NCBI GenBank assembly: GCA_017449495.1 | Contig: JAFTFO010000015.1 | Coordinates: forward strand, 1-64,000 | DNA length: 64,000 nucleotides | Origin: Prevotella sp. | GTDB taxonomy: Bacteria > Bacteroidota > Bacteroidia > Bacteroidales > Bacteroidaceae | Reading direction: 5' to 3' | In this document: positions 36,301 through 44,284 of the stretch, in pieces | Numbering within the stretch: position 1 is the first letter of the stretch | Layout of the letters: each line of letters starts with the position of its first letter | Position numbers and translations under genes: made by a program | The notes under the pieces: generated by a model | What the model was told of the DNA's origin: nothing | The model's database searches: none | Seen by the model: the letters and a program-made list of their open reading frames with translations, nothing else

Positions 36301-38629
36301 TTCGGGCAGTTACACAATTCCAGAGACAATAACGTATAATGGCTCAGTATATCAAGTAACAAGCATTGGCAATAATGCCTTTGAAGGATGCACAGGCTTG
36401 ACAGCTGTATCTATCCCAGGGAGTGTAAACACCATCGGTGACGATGCCTTTTCAATTTGTGACAACTTGGCATCCATAACAATAGGAGAGGGTGTTAGGA
36501 CCATAGGGAGTCAAGCGTTTTACCAATGTCTGGCCTTAACGACTGTCACTATACCAAGTAGTATAACAGGTATTGGGGAGTACGCTTTTGCAAGATGTAA
36601 TTTGACCTCAGTCATTTCTAATATAGAGACACCTTTTGAAATATCGGATAAAGTATTCTACTATTCTACAACTTATGTAGATGCTATTTTGACGGTGCTC
36701 GCAGGTAAGGTGAGTGCCTATAGGAATACGGCAGGGTGGAAGGAGTTCAAAAACATCAAGGACGTGAACGGTGATACTGGCGAAACAACAAATCCACAGC
36801 CGACAACGCTGAAAGACGGCGATGCGTTTGAGGCGACAGTGGGTGAAACAACATTCACAATAAAGGTGCTTAATGCTTCCGACAAGACCTGTCAGATTGG
36901 TGCAGACAACAGAGGCGATGCCATCGTCTCTGGGGGAAGTAACTGGGATGGCGTTATTCCAAGTAAGGTGAATGGTACCGACAATCAGGAATACACGGTT
37001 ATAGGTATCGGCAACAGGGCTTTCTTCGAAGATGGCGGCATTGTAACCTTGATACTTCCTGAATCCCTCCTGCAAATCTCGGAAGGTGCCTTCATGCGCT
37101 GCGAAAACCTGATGTACGTCACAATTCCGGCAGGCCTGAAGACAGTCGAAGGTTTAGTCTTCAACGGTCAGGAGGTTCTGACGGAGGTGATTTCTCTGAT
37201 AGAGGATCCGCAGACTCTTAACGGTACTCTTGACTTTGGAGGACGAAATGGCAACAATGCGACGCTGATTGTTCCGGCAGGGAAGGTAAGCGCTTATAGG
37301 AATACGCCAGGCTGGGACTCGTTCAAGATTATCAAGGACGTGAACGGCAATACCGATGAACCACAGCCAGAAGAGCCCCAGCCAGAACCACAACCAGAGC
37401 CACAACCAGAAGGATTGAAGGTCGGTGATGCCTTTATCGTATATATTGGCGAGGTAATGAACACATATGTATTGACAAGTGAAAACACCGTCAACTTGAA
37501 TAAGTGGGGCGTGAATGGAAGCAGTAAGGCAGAGATACCGTCGAAGGTCACTTATGAGGACGTTGAATATACAATCACGGGTATTCTGGGAACTGCGACA
37601 GGTAACCCTGAGCAACCCAACATGCCAGTCTTTGGATCTAACGTAACGGAGGTGATCATCCCAAATACTGTGACTTCTATCGGATCCTGTGCCTTCTGGT
37701 ATTGTGAGAACCTGGCCTCTGTATCTATACCCAACTCTGTGACTGTCATTGGTGACAATGCATTCTTAGGCAGCGCTCTGAACTCTGTTACCATACCAGC
37801 CAGCGTGAATACGATTGGCGAATATGCCTTTACCAGTTGTTTTGACCTCTCTAAGGTTGTGGCAGAGGGTGAGACACCAGTAAACATCTCTGGCGCTCCT
37901 CGTTTCAACCTAGACATCCTGCAAACGGCCATCCTTTATGTACCCAGTGGCACAGCGGCTGTCTATCAGAATGCAGGATGGAACTTCACAAATATTGTTG
38001 AGGATGGTGGGACCACTCCGGAGCCGCAGCCAGAACCTGAGAAAGAATTTACTGACAATGGTGCTACTTATACCATCGGAGATGATCATACTGCGACAAT
38101 AGACTTCGTAGATAATCTGTCTGGTAGCTATGAAGTACCAGAAAAGGTTGTATACAACGGTGTGGAATACCAGCTGGTAGGCATCTCAAAGGGTGCTTTT
38201 GAGAACCAGGTGAATCTGACCGAGATTACCATTCCTGGATCCATCGTGTCCATTGGCGAGAATGCTTTTGCAGGATGCGTTAACCTGAAAGCCATCTATA
38301 TCTATGCCGCGGAGCCAGCTAACTTGGCAACGGCAACAGTAAGGACAAGGGCAGAAGCGGCATCCTCAGTGTTCGAGGGCGTCGACAAGGAAACTTGTGT
38401 ACTCTATGTGCCGAAGGGCTGTGTGGAGAGATATCGTGCCGCTGAAGGCTGGGGCGAGTTCACCCATATCGAAGAGATGGATGGTACAGGCATCAGCAGT
38501 CTGACACCTGACAGGAATACGTTTGATGTCTACGATATGAGTGGCCGTAAGGTTCGCACTGCTGCCACATCGCTTGACGGACTGCCAAATAGCATCTACA
38601 TCGTGAACGGAAAGAAGGTGATGAAATAA
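33359..38629 (+). CDS. Giant BspA-like leucine-rich repeat surface protein
   Basis: About 1756 residues. Signal peptide MKQKINILLTLMLLFSESVNC; a calcium-loop-like WDITGDGELDTGEA at about residue 37; a long array of LRR_5 repeats (SIGDEAFYNC-type) with interspersed ISDLASWC units; a GGGGGGS linker near residue 820; an Ig-like part; further LRR blocks separated by EPQPEPQPE-type Pro/Glu linkers; and a C-terminal VYDMSGRKVRTAAT... VNGKKVMK module. Likely an adhesin exported through the Bacteroidota outer-membrane system. The first 3 kb is visibly AT-richer than the last 1.5 kb, suggesting a composite origin. A start at 33353 is the alternative. Confidence 0.85.
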   Translation: MKQKINILLTLMLLFSESVNCTIITFADAKVKAICVRKWDITGDGELDTGEAAHVTAIGSEFTGNNEITSFDELKYFTGLEMIGRGTFSGCNNLTSVVIPENVEWIGDQSFYCKNLKKITIPKSVKKIEEGAFICDDLSSIHITDLASWCGIDFGSYGFGNPLPHVKHFYLNDSEIIDLVIPEGVQKFGTAFRGCNTFTSVKIPNSVNTIENGAFSGCQNLIRVEIGDGVQAIGDEAFYNCIKLPSVTIPGNVTSIGREAFAKCQSLSQVNICNGVQILGYGAFKGCINLPSIEFPNSLEVIEHEAFEGCEKLSKIVLGNGLKKVARAFPQSLTEVHISDLASWCRINFPDGGDPLAIAKHLYMDGKELRNAVIPDGVTSLGTGFSECLSLVSVTIPNSVKEINEHDFVHCTNLESVKIGDGVISIGKGAFGYCSSLKEVELGSALKTIGEEAFYQCSNLPSIVIPDMVVTIGRCAFENCYSLTEVSLGKRVKNIKEDAFRAISKTAEIIISDLAAWCNTNIEKYETNLQYYARRMFFNGEEIKNLIIPNTVKDFGTAFVFCKSIESVKIPISVETISDYAFRDCVNLYKIEIGDGVKSIGDGSFLNCVKLSEVHIVDVAAYCNIEYANPNSLINSHPLYIARHLFMDGEEVEDLVIPNSVAGFGMAFRNCLSLKAVVIGNKVKAIEKDAFNGCGSLKEVDFADYSVLKEIKDEAFSGCPLVKVTLPSTLQSLGSGVFAYCDKLSDIYANMEYPFEILENVFTSTTYNNAVLHVISNKSAEKYRETFAWSKFFHIVKIGDEPGDGDGGKESDNYKKGGGGGGSITTRTYNYDITAQGKGNVVVDKKEESTGADKGWTSSFGGLNLRNEQKMVEIVHYPDSGVPFKFIPDAGYAVKQVQFCPEKDGTLKDVTNDIVFDSSISGYTYKAFDKDTGPKLVVTFEATTPDQPATSHIGDTFTEEGTEYEIKADGSVAIKKVNNDVSGSYTIPETITYNGSVYQVTSIGNNAFEGCTGLTAVSIPGSVNTIGDDAFSICDNLASITIGEGVRTIGSQAFYQCLALTTVTIPSSITGIGEYAFARCNLTSVISNIETPFEISDKVFYYSTTYVDAILTVLAGKVSAYRNTAGWKEFKNIKDVNGDTGETTNPQPTTLKDGDAFEATVGETTFTIKVLNASDKTCQIGADNRGDAIVSGGSNWDGVIPSKVNGTDNQEYTVIGIGNRAFFEDGGIVTLILPESLLQISEGAFMRCENLMYVTIPAGLKTVEGLVFNGQEVLTEVISLIEDPQTLNGTLDFGGRNGNNATLIVPAGKVSAYRNTPGWDSFKIIKDVNGNTDEPQPEEPQPEPQPEPQPEGLKVGDAFIVYIGEVMNTYVLTSENTVNLNKWGVNGSSKAEIPSKVTYEDVEYTITGILGTATGNPEQPNMPVFGSNVTEVIIPNTVTSIGSCAFWYCENLASVSIPNSVTVIGDNAFLGSALNSVTIPASVNTIGEYAFTSCFDLSKVVAEGETPVNISGAPRFNLDILQTAILYVPSGTAAVYQNAGWNFTNIVEDGGTTPEPQPEPEKEFTDNGATYTIGDDHTATIDFVDNLSGSYEVPEKVVYNGVEYQLVGISKGAFENQVNLTEITIPGSIVSIGENAFAGCVNLKAIYIYAAEPANLATATVRTRAEAASSVFEGVDKETCVLYVPKGCVERYRAAEGWGEFTHIEEMDGTGISSLTPDRNTFDVYDMSGRKVRTAATSLDGLPNSIYIVNGKKVMK

Positions 38630-38642
38630 AATAGTGATTCAA

Positions 38643-38671
38643 GCCTCACCGCCTTTCGCGGTGGGGCTTTT
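38643..38671 (+). terminator. Rho-independent terminator of the giant LRR gene
   Basis: 10-bp stem GCCTCACCGC (38643-38652) with GCGGTGGGGC (38658-38667), loop CTTTC, then TTTT. Confidence 0.85.
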
Positions 38672-38753
38672 ATGTTGGAATAGTTTAGAGCAACTATGAC
38701 GACGAATTGTTATTGCAAAAATATGTATTACAAAATCATTCAAAATGGCATAA

Positions 38754-39142
38754 GCCTACATAATCACAACTAAATAGTTGATTTTCTGATAGTTTACTTA
38801 TGTAGGCTATATGTCTATACCTACATCATGCCTACATTATAGGCCTAAAAAGCGAAATTTATTAACGTACAAAGTCGGATAAAGGATGGCTGTTCATGAT
38901 AGTTTAGACAGTCTGAACTGACAGTTTACTTAGACTAAACTGTCAGTTTTCCCTGTATGAACTGTCAGTTCAAGCCGTTTGTGCTATTGTTTGACTGCCT
39001 GTATAATAAGAGTTTAGTTACTATTTTAGCCAATAAAGGTTATTGTTTTTATAAAATAATGTAGGCTTAATGTAGGTATAAGCATATAGCCTACATTATA
39101 TAACTATCTGTATTTCTGCAATTTTAGTCAAAGTATGTAGGA
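38754..39142. repeat. Intergenic array: eight TGTAGG(C/T/A) motifs and three helically phased palindromes
   Basis: This AT-rich 620-bp stretch between two convergent genes holds no convincing gene. TGTAGGC or its close variants occur at 38754(-), 38801(+), 38819(-), 38830(-), 39060(+), 39071(+), 39089(-) and 39136(+), in two clusters. Between them AACTGwCAGTT palindromes lie at 38916-38926, 38938-38948 and 38960-38970, exactly 22 bp apart, preceded by a related imperfect palindrome at 38901-38919. The regular spacing suggests cooperative protein binding. The bound factor and purpose are unknown. Confidence 0.55.
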
Positions 39143-39220
39143 TTAATGCAAAAGTGAATAATTAAAATGAATAGAAATATTTCGCTATCACAAAAAGTTG
39201 AAAATATCATACATAATAAT

Positions 39221-39252
39221 GGGCAATTCTCCAGATTGACGGAGAATTGCCC
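39221..39252. terminator. Perfect hairpin downstream of the P-type ATPase
   Basis: 12-bp arms GGGCAATTCTCC (39221-39232) and GGAGAATTGCCC (39241-39252) with an 8-nt loop. It lies 43 nt beyond the ATPase stop on the minus strand. No strong T-run is seen, so its termination strength is uncertain. Confidence 0.55.
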
Positions 39253-39295
39253 ATGAAATGACGCAGTAGAGAGCGACGATAACAGGAAGTCAGCT

Positions 39296-41391
39296 TTAAG
39301 AAACCCGCAATGCCCGCATGGCGTTGAGAACGGCGAGGACGGTGACACCTACGTCGGCGAAAACGGCCATCCACATGGTAGCGAGGCCAAAGGTGGCGAG
39401 AATGAGGACGGCCACCTTGACGCCGATAGCAAACCAGACGTTCTGGCGGGCGATGGCCAAGGTGCGACGGGCGATGCGGATGGCGAGGGCAATCTTGGAA
39501 GGTTTGTCGTCCATCAGCACCACGTCGGCTGCCTCGATAGCAGCATCGGAGCCGAGACCACCCATCGCAATGCCGACATCGGCACGGGCAAGGACGGGGG
39601 CATCGTTGATACCGTCGCCGACGAAAGCGATGGTATCGTGGCGTGTGGAGTGAGGAGTGTGGAGTGAGATTTGTTCAATCATCTTAACTTTGTCGGCAGG
39701 CAAGAGTTCAGCGTGGTATTCGGAGAGGTTCAACTGCTTTGCGACTTGCTCGGCCACCTCGCGACGGTCGCCAGTCAGCATCACGGTCTTCGAGACGCCC
39801 AAAGACTGCAACTGGGCTATGGCCTCAGCGCTATCGGACTTCACCTGATCGTTGATGACGATATGGCCGGCATACTCGCCATCGATGGCGACATGGATAA
39901 CGGTACCCACACGATGCTCGTCGTGGCAATGCGGACAGTCATGCCATTTCGCACCAACGGCATCCATCATCTTCGTATTGCCAACACAGACGACACGACC
40001 CTCGACCCGAGCACGGATGCCGTGGCCAGCGATCTCCTCGACATCACTCACCGTGCAACCATCGGTAGCCTCATCAGGGAAGGCATCGCGCAGGGCAGCA
40101 CCAATGGGATGGGTGGTGAAGTGTTCGACGTGGGCAGCGAGGTGGAGGAGTTCTTTTTCGTGGAGTGAGGAGTGAGGAGTGAGGTATGTTCAGAGGTGGA
40201 TTCTTGATGGACGGCGGTGACGGCAAACTGGCCTTGGGTGAGCGTACCCGTCTTGTCAAACACCACGGTATCGACCTTGGCCAGCACGTCCATATAGTTG
40301 GCACCCTTGACGAGGATGCCCTTCCGCGAGGCTCCGCCGATGCCACCGAAGAAGGTAAGCGGCACACTGATGACCAGGGCACAAGGGCAAGAGACGACGA
40401 GGAACATCAGGGCTCTGTACAACCATGTGGCGAAGTCGCCACCCAGCAACGTCGGCACGATGGCGAGGGCCAGGGCGGCAAAGACGACGACAGGAGTATA
40501 GATGCGGGCAAAGCGGGTGATGAAGGTCTCGCTCTGTGACTTATGCTCGCCGGCATTCTCCACGAGGTTGATGATCTTAGACACGGTGCTCTCGCCGAAA
40601 GGCTTGGTGACGCGCACCCTGATAACGCCGGAGAGATTGACGCAGCCGGAGATGACCTCATCGCCCTCTCCGACCTCGCGAGGCAGCGACTCACCCGTCA
40701 GAGCTACAGTGTTCAGGGCCGATGTGCCCTCGATAACCACACCGTCGAGCGGCACTTTCTCGCCTGGGCGAATCACGATGACGGAACCCACAGCGACGTC
40801 CTCTGGTGAGAGGTCTTTGTCCCCCACATGCGCCACGTCAGGTCGGATATCCATCAGGTGGGCAATGCTCTCACGGCTCTTGCCCTCGGCATAGCCCTCG
40901 AAGAGCTCGCCGACTTGGAAGAAGAGCATCACGAATACGGCCTCGGGGAACTCCGTCTCAGCCCCAGGCAGGAAGCCGATGCAGAGGGCACCGATAGTAG
41001 CGACGGACATTAGGAAATGCTCGTTGAACGCATCGCCGTGGGTAATGCCCTCCCAAGCCTCGTGCAGCGTCTCGTGGCCTATTAATAAATAAGGTACGAG
41101 GTAGACCAGCAACAGTTGCCACTTGTTTAAGTGAAGAGTGAAGAGTGAAGAGTGAAGAATGGAGCTGTGCTCGATGAGGAAAGCGATGATCAGGAGAACG
41201 ACGGTGATGCCAATAAGCAGGAGTTGCTTACGAAGGCCACCCTCCTCGTGATGGTGATGCTCGTGCTCCTCGTGATGGTGATGATGTTCGTGCTCGTGAT
41301 GATGATGTTCATGCTTGTGAGTATTCTCACTCCTCACTCCACACTCCTCACTCCCCGAGCAACAATGTTGATGTTCATGTAAATGTGCCAT
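39296..41391 (-). pseudogene. Heavy-metal (Zn/Cd/Pb-type) P1B ATPase, frame interrupted
   Basis: One efflux ATPase split into two frames. The upstream frame (40048-41391) starts MAHLHEHQHCC, has a His-rich metal-binding tract instead of a CxxC domain, membrane helices, TGES, the CPC metal-site motif VVSCPCALVISVP and the phosphorylation motif DKTGTLT. It then goes out of frame at a 3x CCTCACT tract and ends in unrelated residues. The downstream frame (39296-40051 from a GTG, open further upstream as EKELLHLAAHVEHFTTHPIG) supplies the HP motif region, the N-domain, VGDGINDAPVLARADVGIAMG and the last helices. Three other in-frame repeats interrupt loops. It is inactive as read, unless phase-variable or mis-sequenced. 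Confidence 0.8.
40164..40184 (-). repeat. Heptamer tract (3x CCTCACT on the coding strand) at the frame break
   Basis: Three perfect tandem copies of AGTGAGG on the plus strand (CCTCACT in the coding sense), directly before the point where the ATPase frame is lost. Adding one 7-nt unit, or removing two, moves the upstream frame by +1 and joins it to the KELLHLAAHVEH frame. Confidence 0.85.
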
Positions 41392-41397
41392 ATCTTT

Positions 41398-41503
41398 GCA
41401 GTTTTATCATTTCTGGCTGCAAAGACAGTGCAAGCCGAATGCAATCGAGTTCACTCGAATTGCTGAGGCGCAGCCTGTCTTCGCAATTTCAATTGCAAAG
41501 GTA
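41398..41503 (-). promoter_or_regulatory. Promoter and structured leader of the P-type ATPase gene
   Basis: Minus-strand -7 element TACCTTTG at 41496-41503. The leader can fold into a long hairpin: GCAAAGACAG (41419-41428) pairs with CTGTCTTCGC (41475-41484), with an inner GCAATCGAGT/ACTCGAATTGC hairpin (41441-41463). I recall similar GGCTTGCACTGTCTTTG leaders in other Prevotella genomes, from memory only. It could be a regulatory leader or a mobile leader cassette. Confidence 0.45.
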
Positions 41504-41532
41504 CGGCACATTTTATGCAATCGGGTTGCAAA

Positions 41533-43056
41533 CTACTCGTAGCACTCGAAAATCTGGTCGACCGTCTTCTCCGGCATCTTCTTGGTGAAGAGGCTGACGA
41601 GCCAGACGACTGGGAAACCGCCCACCATCGCGATGGCACCGCAGTTGATGGGATTGATCGGATTGCCGATGAGCATGTTGACGACCGTGATGCCCACACC
41701 CCAGATGAAGCAGGCCCAGACGGAAGCCTTGGTGACACGCTTCGAATAGAGGCCCAGCATGAAGGGTGCTAAGAAAGCACCAGCCAGAGCACCCCAGGAG
41801 ATACCCATCAACTGGGCAATGAACGTCGGCGGATTGAGGGCGATGAGCAGGGAGATGGCAATGAAGAACATAATCAGCACACGCATCACCACCACCTTAC
41901 GACGCTCGATCTTCTCAGCCACGACATCGTCGATGCTACCCTCTTCGACCTCGCCGGGCAGTGATTTCTTGTCGCGATAGATGAGGTCGAGGGTCATCGT
42001 AGACGAAGAGGTAAGTACGAGCGAAGCCAGCGTTGACATCGAAGCCGACAGCACCAGCAGCACCACGAGGGCGATGAGGATATCAGGCAACGTGACAAGC
42101 ATCGAGGGCACGATCGAGTCGAAGGCCAACTTACCATTAGGCAGTACGGGCGGCATGCCGAACAGACGACCGAAGCCACCGAGGAAGTAGCAGCCGCCAG
42201 CCACGATGAGGGCGAAGACGGTAGAGATGATCGTGCCGCGCTTGATGGCACTCTCGTCAGTGATCGAGTAGAACTTACCCACCATCTGGGGCAAGCCCCA
42301 CGTGCCGAGCGAGGTCAGGATGACCACACCCAACAGGTTCCAGGGATCGGGGCCGAACCAAGAGGCAAAGCCACCATTCACAGCAGGATCGGCATCGCTG
42401 GGCTGTGCTGCCAACTTATCGACAGCAGCCACCAGTCCGCCCTGCACATTGAGCACTGCCACGATGACAGCCACGATGCCGAAGAGCATGATGATGCCCT
42501 GGATAAAGTCATTCATAGCCGTAGCCTTATAGCCGCCGAGGATGACATAGACCGCCGTCAGGATGGCCATAATCACCACACAATACTCGTAGGGGATGCC
42601 GAAGCCCATCTCAAAGAGCGTCGAGATGCCCTTATACACACCAGCGGTATAGGGAATGAGGAACACGAAGGCGATGATGGAGGCTGCCACGCGCAATCCC
42701 TGATCGCCGAAACGGGTGCCGAAGAAGTCGGGCATGGTACGGCTCTCGATATGCTGCGTCATCAACTTCGTACGACGACCAAGGACGAGCCACGCCAAGA
42801 GCGAGCCAATGACGGCATTGCCGATACCAATCCACGTGGACGAAAGACCGTACTTCCATCCGAACTGTCCGGCATAGCCCACGAAGACCACTGCCGAGAA
42901 ATAAGACGTTCCGTAGGCAAAGGCCGTCAGCCACGGGCCGACAGCACGACCACCCAACACGAAACCGTCAACACTACTGGCCTGCTTGCGGGAATAGATT
43001 CCCACGCCTACCATCACGACCAGGAAAATGATGGTCAGCAATACTTTTATAAACAT
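41533..43056 (-). CDS. putP: Sodium/proline symporter
   Basis: A 507-residue SSS-family transporter with 13 predicted helices, starting FIKVLLTIIFLVVMVGVGIYSRKQ. PutP features include GRAVGPWLTAFAYGTSYFSAV in the first Na+-binding repeat, FGPDPWNLLGVVILTSLGTWGLPQM, and a C-terminal MLGLYSKRVTKASVW region. It would import proline with Na+. It lies 12 nt after the porin gene on the same strand, which suggests that outer and inner membrane uptake are co-expressed. Confidence 0.87.
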   Translation of the reverse strand: MFIKVLLTIIFLVVMVGVGIYSRKQASSVDGFVLGGRAVGPWLTAFAYGTSYFSAVVFVGYAGQFGWKYGLSSTWIGIGNAVIGSLLAWLVLGRRTKLMTQHIESRTMPDFFGTRFGDQGLRVAASIIAFVFLIPYTAGVYKGISTLFEMGFGIPYEYCVVIMAILTAVYVILGGYKATAMNDFIQGIIMLFGIVAVIVAVLNVQGGLVAAVDKLAAQPSDADPAVNGGFASWFGPDPWNLLGVVILTSLGTWGLPQMVGKFYSITDESAIKRGTIISTVFALIVAGGCYFLGGFGRLFGMPPVLPNGKLAFDSIVPSMLVTLPDILIALVVLLVLSASMSTLASLVLTSSSTMTLDLIYRDKKSLPGEVEEGSIDDVVAEKIERRKVVVMRVLIMFFIAISLLIALNPPTFIAQLMGISWGALAGAFLAPFMLGLYSKRVTKASVWACFIWGVGITVVNMLIGNPINPINCGAIAMVGGFPVVWLVSLFTKKMPEKTVDQIFECYE

Positions 43057-43068
43057 ACTTTTTCTTTT

Positions 43069-44163
43069 TTAAAACGCGACTTGGACTTGTGCCTGCAGCC
43101 AGTTGTAGTCCTGACTGCTGATGTTCTCACCACAGAGGCAGCGGGTGTACTGCAGTTGCAGACGGCACTTCTTATAGAACCAGTACTGCAAGCCGATGGT
43201 CAGGTTAGTCTGATCCCAGCCGTCCACCTTCGTGTTACGATCGAAGGTCTCACCCGAAGCCACGATGTCGAGCGCATCGACCACAGGGATGCAGGTAGTG
43301 ACATAGCCACCCATGCTGCCCACCTCGCCGTCCTTACCTCCGAGCCATTCTGCCCGGACACTGGCGGGACGGGCCTCCTTGTATTGAGCAGGAGAATAGG
43401 CCGTTGTCTTATACTCCACACCCACCGAGTAGCGGTTGCGCTTATAGTTGTCGCCCACCTGGATATCGGGGTTCCATGCAGCCGTACCCACGGCACAGCC
43501 TGTACCCAGATAGCCAGAACCCACGATGCGGAAGCCATCGAAGGGGCGCAGTTCCAGTTTGGCGATAAAGTCTTTCTGATTGTTCTGGTCTTTACGGTTG
43601 ATACCTTGTCCACTCATCAGAGCCAGTTCGTAGTGAATCAGGCCTTTGGCCAGATCACCATAGATCTCAAGTCCCATGTCACGACCGTAGTTCACGCCAT
43701 TCAGCGGGTCTGGTCCTTCACCAGCCAGATAGAGCACGGCCTGCGAGTAGACATCGATGAGTTCCAATTGTGTCGGTGAGAGCGGGTTCTCCATCGAATA
43801 GGAGTGTTTGAACTGTCCGAGGCGGACGGTCAGTGCCTTGTTGTTAGAGATTCTGTAATCGGTGTAAAACTCCTGAACCACGCTGGAGAAATCGTGCATA
43901 AACATAAACGACCAGCGGTCAGTGATACGTGCTTTAGCCCATAGCAATGTGCGTTTAAGGTTGTAGGAGTTGGTCTTTTTGCCGTTGATGTCCTGGTAAC
44001 TCCAGCCACCCTGGGCATAACCGTTAAAAGTGATACGACTCGTGAAATCCTTCAGCCAGTCGGTTTCACCGTCACTGTTCTTCGATTGGCCCATTGCGGC
44101 CACACTACTGAACACTGCCAGCATCACTGCCAGTGTCCTTACTTTGCAAGTTTTCTTTCTCAT
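43069..44163 (-). CDS. Outer membrane porin (OprO/OprP-like)
   Basis: A 364-residue beta-barrel protein with signal peptide (RTLAVMLAVFSSVAAMGQ). Alternating strands such as FTSRITFNGYAQGGWSY, VRLGQFKHSYSMENPLSP and LELIDVYSQAV match the phosphate-selective porin O/P family common in Bacteroidota. It ends with a C-terminal aromatic, WLQAQVQVAF. A -7-like element TACTTTTG lies upstream (44202-44209, minus). The diffusing solute is not shown; putP is directly downstream. Confidence 0.82.
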   Translation of the reverse strand: MRKKTCKVRTLAVMLAVFSSVAAMGQSKNSDGETDWLKDFTSRITFNGYAQGGWSYQDINGKKTNSYNLKRTLLWAKARITDRWSFMFMHDFSSVVQEFYTDYRISNNKALTVRLGQFKHSYSMENPLSPTQLELIDVYSQAVLYLAGEGPDPLNGVNYGRDMGLEIYGDLAKGLIHYELALMSGQGINRKDQNNQKDFIAKLELRPFDGFRIVGSGYLGTGCAVGTAAWNPDIQVGDNYKRNRYSVGVEYKTTAYSPAQYKEARPASVRAEWLGGKDGEVGSMGGYVTTCIPVVDALDIVASGETFDRNTKVDGWDQTNLTIGLQYWFYKKCRLQLQYTRCLCGENISSQDYNWLQAQVQVAF

Positions 44164-44284
44164 TTCTTCATTTGTTAAGAATTAAATAGTTCTTGCGGGT
44201 GCAAAAGTACAACAATTAATACAAACAAACGAATAAAACGGAAGAAATTTTAGCAAACAAGTATCAAAAAGCAAACAAAAAGCG

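Noticed and set aside
39124-39348. 74-residue minus-strand frame downstream of the P-type ATPase
   Set aside because: Runs through the terminator hairpin and into the 3' end of the ATPase gene; low-complexity Ser/Phe/Leu content.
39296-41391. Two separate genes for the P-type ATPase halves
   Set aside because: Neither half has a complete catalytic set; motifs continue across the joint in a different frame, so one interrupted gene is the simpler reading.
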